Shown here piece by piece: positions 18,531-27,562 of a stretch of 64,000 bases of DNA. The DNA is taken from positions 744,001 through 808,000 of the forward strand of contig CAWBTX010000006.1 of NCBI GenBank assembly GCA_963791905.1. Direction: 5' to 3'. The position numbers and the translations under genes are program-made. The notes beneath the pieces are model-generated. The model made no database searches. It was given only the letters and a program-made list of their open reading frames with translations, and was not told where the DNA came from. Position 1 is the first letter of the stretch, and each line of letters begins with the position of its first letter. The stretch comes from Gaiellasilicea sp963791905 (GTDB taxonomy: Bacteria; Actinomycetota; Thermoleophilia; Gaiellales; Gaiellaceae).

Positions 18531-18743
18531 GTGAACATCACCGCCGCCGCCATCTCGCTCAACGTCGCCGATGGGGAGGCATCCGCGACCTTCGCCAAGA
18601 CCCACTTCGGTTTCACCGTGGACATGGAGAGCGACGGCTTCGTCTCCCTCTCGAGGCCGGACGCCGGCTTCAACCTAGACATCAGGCGGGCGGAAGAGAC
18701 TGGTGGAACCGGAAGACGTCGTCGGGGTCGTACTGCGCCTTGA
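18531..18743 (+). pseudogene. truncated glyoxalase/VOC-family gene
   Basis: Starting at GTG 18531, nine bases or so after an AAAAGGAGAG site, the frame reads MNITAAAISLNVADGEASAT, then FAKTHFGFTVDMESDGFVSL and SRPDAGFNLDI. This resembles the first betaalphabetabeta unit of a VOC protein (antibiotic-resistance/bleomycin-type). After about 50 residues the similarity stops at base 18681, exactly where the oppositely oriented flavin oxidase gene ends. The frame then continues as basic nonsense to 18743. A VOC protein needs about 110-130 aa, so this is a 5-prime remnant with its ribosome site intact. Confidence 0.6.
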
Positions 18744-20082
18744 CGCGCGTGAGGCGGTCGTAGTTGGCGCCGTGGTAGGCGCGCGCCGCCTCGGGAAGGT
18801 CCGGGTCGGGGAAGTTGGGAAAGACGCCGCCCGATCCCCAGCGATGGAGGAGCGACCACGACCTCGCCAGCCAGTCGCGGGCAGCGTCCCGGTCGAGCAT
18901 CGAAGCGTCGGCGTCGAGAACGACCGCGTGCTTCAGCAGGAAGCGTTCGCCCCGGTGGACGAACGCGGTCGCCTCGGGGCGCGTGCGGTTGTAGGCGCCG
19001 CCCCAGGGCGTGAAGTCGAGCTCGCGCGCCTGACCCGAGACTCGTTCCGCCGTGAAGGCGTCGACCAGTGCAGCGATCGTCTCCGGAGGTAGAGGGCGCC
19101 GGAAGAACTCCGACTTGCTGTACATCAGTGGCTGCGACGGCTCAGCCTGCGGCTCCGCGCCCGGCGCGTTCTCGACGAGGAAGCTCTTGGCGGCTCGGTG
19201 CGACACATACGCAAGCGTCGCTGAGGCTGGGTCCGCACCGAGACGAACGATCGCCTCGTCCAGCGTCCCGGCGGTCTCGGTCTCCGAGCCGAGCATGACG
19301 CCGAATAGGGTGACGACCGGCTCTCCGAGATCGCTGGGTGCGTTGACGAGCAGGCTGGCTGCAAGCGCGTCCGGCGCCCCGGGTGCCCAGTCCTGCCAGA
19401 CCTCGATCGCCGCCGCTGCGCGGCTGTACGGCCAGACCAGTTTGAAACAGGTGAGGTCGTCCGCCGGAACGGTTCTGAAGGTGAAGCTCGTGACGACTCC
19501 GAAGCCGCCCGCGCCGGCGCCGCGCAGGGCCCAGAAGAGATCGGCGTCTCGCTCCTCGTCGCAGTCGATGACGCGACCGTCCGCGAGAACGGCTTGCGCG
19601 TGGACAAGCTGGTCGGAAGTGAGCCCGTACGTGCGGCCGAGAATCCCGAGCCCGCCGCCGAGCGTCAGCCCGCCAATCCCGACCGACGGGCAGGCTCCGG
19701 CGGCGATCGTGAGGCCGACACCGTCGAGCTCCTCGTAGATGTCGCCGAGCAGCGCTCCTGCGCCAACGGTGGCAAGACCGTCGGCAACGGACACGGAGCG
19801 CATCGGACTGAGGTCGATCAGGATCCCTCGAGTGGAAGAGCGTCCGGCGAAGCAGTGTCCGCCGCTGCGCGCGACCGTCTCCGTCCCGGAGCGTCGACCG
19901 AATGCGATCGTCTCGGCCACGTCCGCCGGCGTCGCGCAGAGGACGACCGCTGCCGGCCGCCGGTCGCCGAACTGCGCCCAGGCGGGCCGGCGCAGCTGCT
20001 CGAAGTCGGCCGAGCCGGGCACCACGACCGAGCCATCGATCGCCGCTTCCAACTCAGCAAGCCCCGGAGTCACTCGAGACAC
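18682..20082 (-). CDS. FAD-linked oxidase, berberine-bridge-enzyme (BBE) family
   Basis: This 466-aa oxidase of the PCMH/BBE superfamily has an FAD_binding_4 domain at residues about 38-175 with the flavin-linking His76 (RSGGHCFAG), and Cys131 in AAGACPSVGIGGLTLGGG. Both residues are in the positions that give bicovalent FAD attachment in this family. The C-terminal BBE motif YHGANYDRLTRVKAQYDPDD is present. No signal peptide is seen. The substrate is unknown; relatives oxidise oligosaccharides, alkaloids or polyketides. The GTG at 20082 is the start, and the gene ends against the truncated VOC gene. Confidence 0.9.
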   Translation of the reverse strand: MSRVTPGLAELEAAIDGSVVVPGSADFEQLRRPAWAQFGDRRPAAVVLCATPADVAETIAFGRRSGTETVARSGGHCFAGRSSTRGILIDLSPMRSVSVADGLATVGAGALLGDIYEELDGVGLTIAAGACPSVGIGGLTLGGGLGILGRTYGLTSDQLVHAQAVLADGRVIDCDEERDADLFWALRGAGAGGFGVVTSFTFRTVPADDLTCFKLVWPYSRAAAAIEVWQDWAPGAPDALAASLLVNAPSDLGEPVVTLFGVMLGSETETAGTLDEAIVRLGADPASATLAYVSHRAAKSFLVENAPGAEPQAEPSQPLMYSKSEFFRRPLPPETIAALVDAFTAERVSGQARELDFTPWGGAYNRTRPEATAFVHRGERFLLKHAVVLDADASMLDRDAARDWLARSWSLLHRWGSGGVFPNFPDPDLPEAARAYHGANYDRLTRVKAQYDPDDVFRFHQSLPPA

Positions 20083-20202
20083 CTAGCAGCCTCCAAGAGC
20101 TCTTGTCCAGCGTCAGCACTTCGCGTTCGCACGGCCGATCAGTTTCGACTCCGTGGCCGGTCCACAGCACATACAGCGCATGACGACGAATAGGAGGCAG
20201 TA

Positions 20203-20763
20203 GTGGCAACCGTGATCGCAGGCATGACCGTGTCGCTCGACGGCTTCGTCACCGACGCACAGGGCAGCGCCGCCGATCTCTACCCCGACCTGGACGCTCT
20301 CCGCGACACCGCGTACATGAGCTCGGTCATCGGCTCGACCGGCGCCGTTCTCATGGGGCGGCGGACGTTCGAGATGGGCGACCCCGATTCGTACGTCGGC
20401 GATTACGAGTTCCAGGTGCCGATCTTCGTGCTGACCCACAGCCCGCCGGCGACCCCGCCCAAGCAAGACGAGCGGCTGACCTTCACGTTCGTGAGCGGCG
20501 ATGTCGCGGCGGCCGTCGAGCAGGCCAAGGCCGCGGCCGGGAGCAAGGCGGTGCAGGTGGTCGGCGGCGCGACCCTCGTGCAGGCACTGCTGCGGGCCGG
20601 CCTCGTCGACGAGTTGAACCTCCACGTGATGCCGGTGCTCTTCGGCAGCGGGCTCCGGCTCCTCGAGAACGTCGAGCCGGACGGGATCCGGTTCGAGACG
20701 ATCGGGATCGAGTCCCTCGGCGCGCGGACGAGCCTGAGATTCCGCGTTCTCAGAGCTGCTTAG
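20203..20763 (+). CDS. dihydrofolate reductase-like protein (RibD C-terminal family)
   Basis: This 186-aa NADPH-dependent reductase-like protein begins MATVIAGMTVSLDGFVTDAQ, the typical opening of the stand-alone RibD_C/DHFR-like group. Further features are AVLMGRRTFEMGD (cofactor loop) and VQVVGGATLVQALLRAGLVD, followed by LHVMPVLFGSGLRL. It starts at GTG 20203 with a TAGGAGG site six bases upstream. True folate reduction is unlikely for this subgroup and the substrate is unknown. Confidence 0.88.
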   Translation: MATVIAGMTVSLDGFVTDAQGSAADLYPDLDALRDTAYMSSVIGSTGAVLMGRRTFEMGDPDSYVGDYEFQVPIFVLTHSPPATPPKQDERLTFTFVSGDVAAAVEQAKAAAGSKAVQVVGGATLVQALLRAGLVDELNLHVMPVLFGSGLRLLENVEPDGIRFETIGIESLGARTSLRFRVLRAA

Positions 20764-20832
20764 CCGAAGGCCGGTAGCGGAAGAGGACGACGCCCGAGTC
20801 GTATGTGTCGAGTCCAGAAGCTCGAGGCGCGC

Positions 20833-21204
20833 CTAGCTGCGGTCGGGCAGCTGCTGGACGGCCCAGCGGTTCCCATCGGGGTCACTGAAGAACACGAACG
20901 ACCCCCAGTCGAACGTCTGCACGTCGCCGACGTCGACGCCCCGCTCCGCGAGCTCGACGCGCGCGGCGTGGATGTCGTCGACCACGAGCTGGAGCCCTTC
21001 GACGGAGCCAGGCGACATGCCGCTGAGCCCGGTGCCGATTGCGATCGAACACCCCGATCCCGGCGGCGTGAGCTGGACGAAACGGAGTTCGTCGGTGATC
21101 TGATGGTCGTGGTCCGGAGTGAATCCCGCCTGCTCGACGTAGAAGCGCTTCGCGCGCTCCACGTCGGAGACGGGCACCTGGACGAGCTCGAGTCGCCAGT
21201 CCAT
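20833..21204 (-). CDS. VOC-family (glyoxalase/bleomycin-resistance-like) protein
   Basis: This complete 123-aa VOC protein has two betaalphabetabeta units: LVQVPVSDVERAKRFYVEQA at the start, and the second half VEGLQLVVDDIHAARVELAE ending in DWGSFVFFSDPDGNRWAVQQ. The SDPDGNRW ending is typical of the family, and Glu/His metal ligands are plausible but not certain. The ATG is at 21204. It lies between the DHFR-like gene (convergent) and the FG-GAP gene (divergent). The substrate is unknown. Confidence 0.9.
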   Translation of the reverse strand: MDWRLELVQVPVSDVERAKRFYVEQAGFTPDHDHQITDELRFVQLTPPGSGCSIAIGTGLSGMSPGSVEGLQLVVDDIHAARVELAERGVDVGDVQTFDWGSFVFFSDPDGNRWAVQQLPDRS

Positions 21205-21280
21205 GAGCGGGGCAGTCTAGGCGATCCCCTCGAACCGGGACTGGGCACAGGTCGTCGGCGCGTCGATCTACGGTTCCGAG

Positions 21281-22997
21281 ATGCGCCGCCCGCTCCCGGC
21301 TCTCGCCGCCCTGTTCGCCGCCGCGCTCGTTGTGCTGCACGGAGGAGCGTCGAGGGCCTCCGACCATGCGCTCCCGGCAACGGACTGCCGCGTAGCGGGC
21401 CCGGCTGCCCCGGTGTCGGCGCCGCGGTTCGTGCGGACGATCGCCACCGGCGAGACCGGTTGGTTCTCCTCGCCCGGGCTGGCCGACCTCAACGGTGACC
21501 GCCGCCTCGAGATCGTGGCGCCGTTCTACTCGACCTTCGTGTTCGACGCGAGCGGTCGCCTGCTCGGTAAGGCGACGGCGACGAAGGGCCGCGTCTACGC
21601 GCCCGGCGCGGTCGCGGACCTCGACGGCGACCGCCGAGCAGGAGATCGTGGTCGGCGGGAACGAGGGTACGGTCGCGGCGTACGAGCTCCGGGGAGGCCG
21701 GCTGCAGCTCGAGCGCGGCTGGCCCGCGTCGACCTGCAGCGGCGGGCAGTGCCCCGAGGCCCGCGGCCTGGCCGCGGCCGACCTCGACGGCGACGGTCGC
21801 GTCGAGGTCGTGGTGACGACGACGAACACCTCGCCGACCGGGTCGCAGGTCTTCGTCTTCGACGCGTCCGGCGCCGTCTACCGGCCCAAGGGCGCGCCTG
21901 CGACCGCCTGGCCGCGTTTCAACCGGCTGTCGGGCAAGGGCAACGACGCCGGCTTCAACGGCGTCGGCAATCACGGCTACGGCGCCTACGGCGAGAACGT
22001 CGGCATCGGCAACCTCGACAACGACGAGCAGCTGGAGCTCGTGGTGACGTTCGACAACCACCAGATCAACGTCTTCAACCACGACGGGACGTCCGTGCTG
22101 GCTTCGCCGTGGTTCCGCAACCGGGCGAGCGGCCACGTCGGGCGCCGCCTCGGCTGGGGCCAGTTCATCCGCTGGCTGAGCCCGAAGGTCGAGGAGAACC
22201 ACTACCACCTGCACCGCGGCGACTGGCCGCACCCGCGCTCCGACATGTGGCTGCAGTGGACTGCGTCGCCGCCCTCGGTCGCCGACCTCGACGGCGACGG
22301 GAGAAACGAGGTCGTCGGACTCCCCAACGTGGAGCTGAAGGAGCCCTACGAGACGCAGTCCTATGCCTTCGTGGTGCTCGACGGGGCGCACGGAGGCGGC
22401 ACGCGCTCGGCCCGCCGTCACCGCGGGTTCGAGTCACCCCCGCTGAGCGCCAAGCCGGCTGTGCGGCCCGACGGCGACTGGTATCCGCCGAGCGGCATCC
22501 CCGCCCCGGCCATCGTCGACATCGCCGGCGACCGCCGTCCGGAGATCGTCGCGTCGGTGCCCGACGGCTTCGTCTACGCCATCGCGTCGACCGGCCGGCG
22601 ACTATGGCGCTACGACTTCGCGAAGGGGGCGCCGAAGACGTTCGCGTCGGAGGTGGTTGCGGCGGATCTAAACCGGGACGGCAGGCCCGAGCTCGTCTTC
22701 GGCACCTACTCGCTGACGCCGCGCTCGGGCCGCCTCGTCGTCCTGTCGCCCGCCGGCAAGCTCCTCCACGACGTCCGCTTGCCGAACCAGCGCACGAACG
22801 GGAACGGCATCGGCGTCCCCGCGGCGCCCTCGATCGGCGACCTCGACCGCGACGGGCGGCTCGAGATCGTCCTGACGACCTTCGACCACGGCATCGACGT
22901 CTTTAGGGTGCCCGGGTCGGCGCCGAATTGCCTGCCCTGGCCGACCGGGCGCGCGAATCTGCTGCGAAACGGTGCCGGGCCGGCCGCTGCTCCCTAG
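21281..22997 (+). CDS. secreted FG-GAP/VCBS repeat protein, with a single-base frameshift
   Basis: This is an exported, probably calcium-binding beta-propeller of about 571 aa. A signal peptide (MRRPLPALAALFAAALVVLH, cleaved near RAS-D) is followed by repeats of the type DLNGDRRLEIV, DLDGDGRVEVV, NLDNDEQLELV, DLDGDGRNEVV, DIAGDRRPEIV, DLNRDGRPELV and DLDRDGRLEIV, seven in all. The frame changes near 21640, where CGCCGAGCAG holds one base too many; removing it gives DLDGDREQEIVVGG. The span is one over a multiple of three. A TACGGT hexamer lies six bases before the ATG. The ligand is unknown; such propellers often bind glycans or act in surface adhesion. Confidence 0.85.
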
Positions 22998-23042
22998 CCG
23001 GAGGCGGCCGCGGCTGCGCGCCGGCGGCCGCCCCGCGTGCGA

Positions 23043-23732
23043 CTAGCCGGTGTTGGTCAGGTTGGCGACCCGAAGCCCGGTGATCTTGATGAAGTTCGCC
23101 TGCTGCGGGACGTTCGCGGAGCAGGTGAGGTTGACGCTTCCTGCGGCCGCGAAGGTATTGAGGACCATGAGGGACATCGTCGAGGGCTTGTCGGGCTCGG
23201 CCCTCGTCTGGCTCTCGTCGAAGTTGGTACCGGCTTCGAGCCGGCAGGTCACTGTTCCGGCCAGGGCGCCGGAGGTGAAGTACGCCTTCCCCAGCACCAC
23301 GTAGCTCCCGGCCTGGGGAATCGTGAGGCTGCCGATCGTCGTCGCCGAGATAGGAACTGCGATCGGCCCGTTCAGAAAGCGCCCGAAGGCATCGCTTGGC
23401 GGCACCACTCCGGCCGCGAAGTCGGCGGCACCAAGCGAGCCGTCCTGCACCTTGGCACCGGTCACGGCGTTGCCTGCGATCTTCGCGCCCGTGACGGCGT
23501 TGCTCGCGATCTTGGCGCTGGTTACGGCGTTGCTTGCGATCTTCCCCGCGACGACCGCGCTGCCCTTGATCTTTGGGCTGGTGACTGCGTTGTCTTTCAG
23601 CTGAGCGGTATTGACGCTGCCTTTCGGCGGCGCCTGGGCGACGGCTGCGCCGCCTGTGCCTGCGAGGACGAGGAGCAGCGCGAGGCTCGCGAGCACCATC
23701 GTCGGGGACGGGAGGCGTTCCTTCAGAGGCAT
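23043..23732 (-). CDS. secreted decapeptide-repeat protein
   Basis: This 229-aa exported protein has a signal peptide (residues 1-32, LASLALLLVLAGTGGAAVA). Residues 38-107 are seven exact ten-residue units of the form N-A-V-T-x-A-K-I-x-x. A C-terminal beta-rich domain (residues about 118-229) holds two Cys in TVTCRLEAG and NLTCSANVP, which may form a disulfide, and resembles C1q/TNF-like trimeric heads in layout only. I infer a fibrous stalk plus head at the cell surface. AAGGAGGGGGTC precedes the ATG at 23732. I know no named family for it. Confidence 0.82.
   Translation of the reverse strand: MPLKERLPSPTMVLASLALLLVLAGTGGAAVAQAPPKGSVNTAQLKDNAVTSPKIKGSAVVAGKIASNAVTSAKIASNAVTGAKIAGNAVTGAKVQDGSLGAADFAAGVVPPSDAFGRFLNGPIAVPISATTIGSLTIPQAGSYVVLGKAYFTSGALAGTVTCRLEAGTNFDESQTRAEPDKPSTMSLMVLNTFAAAGSVNLTCSANVPQQANFIKITGLRVANLTNTG
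23412..23621 (-). repeat. seven-unit decapeptide-coding repeat (30-bp period)
   Basis: Seven in-frame units encode GSVNTAQLKD, NAVTSPKIKG, SAVVAGKIAS, NAVTSAKIAS, NAVTGAKIAG, NAVTGAKVQD and GSLGAADFAA. The fourth to sixth units are nearly identical at DNA level, showing recent tandem duplication. Confidence 0.88.
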
Positions 23733-23826
23733 GACCCCCTCCTTTCGTCTGACTGGCGGGGGAGAGTCTAGAAGCCGCGCCGGTGGTACCTGCCTGGCTG
23801 GCAGGCGCGGGTTGGCTCCCCGACGC

Positions 23827-25401
23827 TCAGCCCTCGGCGAGCGGCAGCGACGCGGTCACGGTCGTGCCCTGGTCCCGCAGGCTGATCACGAACAGCGTGC
23901 CGCCGATGGCGTCGGCCCGATCGCGGAGGCCGAGGATGCCTGTTCCGGCGGGGTCCGCTCCGCCTCGACCGTCGTCCTCGATCTCGACCCGGACGTAGTC
24001 GCCGTCGGCGCAGATCGTGACCCGCGCGCGCGTCGCCTGTGCGTGCTTCGCGACATTGGTCAGCGACTCCGCGACGATGTAGTAGGCCGTCGCCTCGACG
24101 TGTGCCGGGAGCCGCTCGACCGGCGCGTCGAGCTCGATCTGCACCGGCAGCCGCCGAATGAGGGCCTCGAGCGCCCGCAGGAGGCCGTGCTCCGAGAGGG
24201 CGCCGGGATGAAGGCCGCGCGCGAGCTCCCGCAGCTCTTCGAGCCCGGCGTCGAGCTCCGCGGAGGCCTGCTCGAGGAGGACGGCTGCCGCATCGGGATC
24301 GGCGCTCAGCCGCGCCCGCGCGAGGCGCAGCTGCAGCGCGAGGGACACGAGTCGCTGCTGCGCGCCGTCGTGCAGGTTCCGTTCGAGCTTCCGGCGCTGC
24401 TCGTCCCCCGCCTTCACGATGCGGGCCCGCGAGGCGCGGAGGTCCTCGCGCGCCTGCGCGCTTGCGACTGCGAGCGAGACGAGCTCGCAGAACGCGCTGA
24501 GGCGTGTCTCGGTGTCCGGCGGCAGCGTCTCCTCGCTCGCGATTGCGACGGCGCCCCAGGTGATGCCGGCGACGGCGATCGGGGCGGACGCGGTCGAACG
24601 GTAGCCGCTCTGGATGACGGCGTCGGCGAGCTCGCCTTCGATGTTCGACCAGTCGTCGGTCCGTGCCGGCAGTCCCGTCCGCAAGACCCGTCCGATCGAG
24701 GTCTCCTCGGTCGCCGGCACCCTCGCGCCGAGCGCGAAGCTGTCGAGGTTGTCGCGGTTGTGCCGGCCCACGATCGTCGCGGTGTCGTCGCCCTCGAAGC
24801 GGAAGACCGCGGATGCGTTCACGTGCAGCACGCGGGCGCACTCCTCGGAGACGGCCCTGAAGACGCGATCCGGGCTTGCTTCCGAGGCGACGAGCGTCGC
24901 GACTCGCCTGAGCGCGCGCTGCTCCTGGGCGAGCTGCCCGATCTGGGCGAGCTTCGCGTCGGGATCACCTTCGAGCGCGCGGTCGTCCTGCTCCTCGCTG
25001 CGGGCGCGATCGGTCAAGTCGATCCCGGCCGTGACGAGGTAGTGCACCACACCGTCGTCGCCGACGAGCGGCTTGTTCGACCAGGCGATGAGGCGCCGGG
25101 CGCCGTCCTTCGTCAGCCAGTGGCCGACCTGCGGGCTCGTGAGGCCGGTCCGCCAGACGTAGGCGAGGATTTCCCGGAAGGCGTCGCGTTCCTCGGGCGG
25201 GATGACGAAGTCGCAGGCGTCTTTGCCGAGGACCTCGTCGCGGGTGAAACCCGTGGAGCGCTCGCAGGCGTCGTTGAAGAGCACAATCCGACCCTGCGCG
25301 TCGAGAACGCACACGAGGGACTGGGTAGTCTCCGTGAGGACTCTCGCGAAGGCGTCGCCGAGCACGAAGTCCTCGGTCTGTTGTTCGCCTTCCACCGGCA
25401 A
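23827..25401 (-). CDS. PAS-GAF sensor histidine kinase (HisKA_3), no own regulator
   Basis: This soluble kinase of about 524 aa has no membrane helix. Domains in order are PAS (residues about 15-135, LCVLDAQGRIVLFNDACERS), GAF (about 165-310), HisKA_3 with RKLERNLHDGAQQRLVSLAL (phospho-His in NLHD), and HATPase_c with YYIVAESLTNVAKHA, EDDGRGG and GTGILGLRDRADAIGG. It starts at TTG 25401, with GGAG eight bases upstream; GTG 25395 is the alternative. A far longer open frame upstream is the shadow of the neighbouring genes. No response regulator is adjacent except the OmpR-type one upstream, whose own kinase lies between. Confidence 0.88.
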   Translation of the reverse strand: MPVEGEQQTEDFVLGDAFARVLTETTQSLVCVLDAQGRIVLFNDACERSTGFTRDEVLGKDACDFVIPPEERDAFREILAYVWRTGLTSPQVGHWLTKDGARRLIAWSNKPLVGDDGVVHYLVTAGIDLTDRARSEEQDDRALEGDPDAKLAQIGQLAQEQRALRRVATLVASEASPDRVFRAVSEECARVLHVNASAVFRFEGDDTATIVGRHNRDNLDSFALGARVPATEETSIGRVLRTGLPARTDDWSNIEGELADAVIQSGYRSTASAPIAVAGITWGAVAIASEETLPPDTETRLSAFCELVSLAVASAQAREDLRASRARIVKAGDEQRRKLERNLHDGAQQRLVSLALQLRLARARLSADPDAAAVLLEQASAELDAGLEELRELARGLHPGALSEHGLLRALEALIRRLPVQIELDAPVERLPAHVEATAYYIVAESLTNVAKHAQATRARVTICADGDYVRVEIEDDGRGGADPAGTGILGLRDRADAIGGTLFVISLRDQGTTVTASLPLAEG

Positions 25402-25442
25402 GGAGGTTACTCCGCGCCCGAGACCGAGTGGTAAGCGTTGAG

Positions 25443-26775
25443 CTAGGACGCGGGCAGGAGGATCACGACCACCGCGCCGCCGCCGTTGCCGTTCCTCGCC
25501 TCCGCGGTGCCCCCATGCGCGCGTGCGATCGCCTGCACGATGGCGAGCCCGAGGCCGGTCGAGCCGCCGCTGCGCGCCTCGTCGGCGCGGGCGAAGCGCT
25601 GGAACGCTCGCGGGAGGAACTCCGGCGGGAAGCCCGGGCCTTCGTCGCTGACGCGCAGCTCGGTCGTGCCGTTTCGGCTTGCGGCAGTGAGCCGCACCGC
25701 TCCCGCGCCGTGGCGGAGCGCGTTGTCGACGAGGTTGCCGAGTGCCTGCTCGAGCCGTAGACCGTCGACGTGGAGGCTGATGCCCGCCGGCGCTGCGGTG
25801 TCGATCGTCCTGCCTTCGGTGGCGGCGCGCGAGGAGAACCGGCGCGCGACGACGTCCAGCAGGTCCGCGGCTGCGACGGGCTCGGGCCGCAGGGGCAGCG
25901 CGCCCTCGTCGACTCGCGCGAGGACGAGCAGATCCTCGGCGAGCCGTGCAGTTCGGTCGACCTCGTCGAGCGCCGAGGCGAGCGCGCGCTCGAGCTCCTC
26001 CTGCGTGCGGGGCCGCCGCAGCGCCAGCTCGAGCTCGGTGCGGAGCAGCGCGAGCGGCGTCCGCAGCTCGTGGCTCGCATCGGCGATGAAGCGCCGCTCG
26101 CGCGCGAAACCGGCCTCGAGCCGGGCCAGCATCGCGTTCAGCGTCTCGCCGAGACGGCGGATCTCGTCCCGCGCGGCGGGCAGCGGCAGCCGCTGGCCGG
26201 TGCGGTCGCTCGACACCTCCTCGGCCCGGCGTCGCATGGCTTCGACCGGCCGCAGCGCGGCGCCCGCGACGACATAGCCGACGAGAGCTGCGAGGACGAG
26301 CGCCAGCGGACCGGCCACCAGCAGCTGCGCCAGCAGCTCGCCCAGCGCCTCGTCCCGGTCCTCGAGCGACGCGCCGACGACGAGCACCAGCCCGTCGCCG
26401 ACCGGCGTGACGAGCAGCCGCGCCGGCTCGCCGTCGAGCGCCCGCAGCGCGTCGCGGTTGACGAGGAAGGCCTCCGTCGCTGCGCGCGCCACCTCCTCCG
26501 GCGTGATCAGCAGCTCGGACGTCAGCCGGCCGGGCACGATCACCTGCGCGACGTTCTCGTCGTCGTTGCCGAGCTGAACAGCGGTCAGCTGTCCCTCGCG
26601 CATCGCGCACGAGCGCCGACAGGGCCTGCGCTCGCAGCTCCAGGTTCTCGTCGAGCTGCTCCTCGAGCGCGTCGCCGACGCGCACGTAGAGGAGCGCACC
26701 CACAACCGCGAGCACGACGGCCATCGCGAGCGCGAACGCGAGCGTGAGGCGCATGCGGATCGGCAGTCGGCTCAT
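25443..26775 (-). CDS. membrane sensor histidine kinase, HAMP/HisKA type, with one frame break
   Basis: This EnvZ-like kinase of about 443 aa starts at the ATG overlapping the regulator stop (ATGA). Helix 1 is LTLAFALAMAVVLAVVGALL, followed by a periplasmic sensor of about 120 aa and helix 2 (LLVAGPLALVLAALVGYVVA). Then come HAMP, HisKA (FIADASHELRTPLALLRTEL) and HATPase_c (NLVDNALRHGAG, DEGPGF, GSTGLGLAIVQAIARAHGG). The frame changes near 26605, between ALVRDA and REGQLTAVQLGN; one extra base explains it. It forms an operon with the OmpR-type regulator at 26772-27464. Confidence 0.88.
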
Positions 26776-27464
26776 GCCTGGCGCTCCTTGCGCAACCGGT
26801 ACCCGACCCCACGAACGGTCTCGAGCGAGTCCCGACCGAAGGGCCGGTCGATCTTGTCGCGCAGGTAGCGGACGTAGACGTCGACCACGTTCGAGCGGTT
26901 CTCGTAGGCGTAGTCCCACGCGTGCTCGAGCAACTGGTAGCGCGACAGCACTTGGCCGGGCCTGCGCATGAAGGTCTCGAGCAACGCGAACTCCTTTGCG
27001 GAGAGCGAGATCTCGGTCCCCTCCCGCCACGCCTGGCGCGTCGCGGGGTCGAGGCGGAGGTCGCCCACCTCGAGCACGCTCGGGCGCTCGGTCACTCCTC
27101 GCCGCACGAGCGCGCGCAGGCGCGCAAGCAGTTCGGCGAAGGAGAACGGCTTCACGAGGTAGTCGTCTGCACCGGCGTCGAGCCCGGCGACGCGATCCTC
27201 GACCCCGTCCCGTGCGGTGAGCATCAGCACCGGCGTCCACACGCCCGCCTCGCGCAGCTGCCGGCAGACCTGGACGCCGTCGAGTCCCGGCAGCATCAGG
27301 TCGAGCACGACCGCGTCGTACTCGATCGCGCGGGCCATCCGCAGCGCGCCGTCCCCCGTCCGCTCGACGTCGACCGCGTGCCCCTCCTCGGCGAGGCCGC
27401 GGGCGAGCAGGCTCGCCATCTTGAGCTCGTCCTCGGCGATCAGAATCCGCATCGCCTCACCCAT
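26772..27464 (-). CDS. two-component response regulator, OmpR/PhoB family
   Basis: This 230-aa regulator has a receiver domain (acidic pocket in LIAEDE, phospho-Asp55 in VLDLMLPG, Lys in YLVKPFSF) and a winged-helix output domain at residues about 130-225 (LSAKEFALLETFMRRPGQVL, then SNVVDVYVRYLRDKID and VRGVGYRL). The ATG used is 27464; MRILIAEDE at 27452 is equally possible. It is divergent from the PepSY gene, and paired repeats at 27477-27520 are its likely binding sites. Confidence 0.94.
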   Translation of the reverse strand: MGEAMRILIAEDELKMASLLARGLAEEGHAVDVERTGDGALRMARAIEYDAVVLDLMLPGLDGVQVCRQLREAGVWTPVLMLTARDGVEDRVAGLDAGADDYLVKPFSFAELLARLRALVRRGVTERPSVLEVGDLRLDPATRQAWREGTEISLSAKEFALLETFMRRPGQVLSRYQLLEHAWDYAYENRSNVVDVYVRYLRDKIDRPFGRDSLETVRGVGYRLRKERQA

Positions 27465-27476
27465 TCTCGCTCGGAA

Positions 27477-27520
27477 GATGAGAGTTGGATGAGAACGTCG
27501 GCTCTCATGGCCGTTTCATC
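27477..27520. promoter_or_regulatory. paired 11-bp-spaced repeats between the OmpR-type regulator and PepSY gene
   Basis: GATGAGA occurs at 27477-27483 and 27488-27494, one helical turn (11 bp) apart. TCTCAT at 27503 and TTTCATC at 27514 repeat the same heptamer on the other strand, also 11 bp apart. Two direct-repeat dimers thus face each other, the geometry expected for a PhoB/OmpR-type regulator that controls both itself and the divergent gene. Confidence 0.7.
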
Positions 27521-27562
27521 TCGGTCTGCCACCGTTCCGGGACACCATCGAGGAGGTTGCTG

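Noticed and set aside
20759..20832. Minus-strand stretch reading LDTYDSGVVLFRYRPSAKQL, like the end of another DHFR-like protein
   Set aside because: About 20 residues with no start and no more of the domain; possible chance or a tiny remnant, too short to support.
23412..23621. CRISPR array suggested by the regular repeats
   Set aside because: The 30-bp periodicity is in frame, without spacers, inside a secreted protein gene; no cas genes are in the window.
23827..27240. A single 1137-codon minus-strand frame covering two kinases and part of a regulator
   Set aside because: Only the last 524 codons are a real protein (PAS-GAF kinase). The upstream part is the wrong frame of the HAMP kinase and regulator, except for a short stretch of the HAMP kinase N-terminus, which falls there because of its frameshift.
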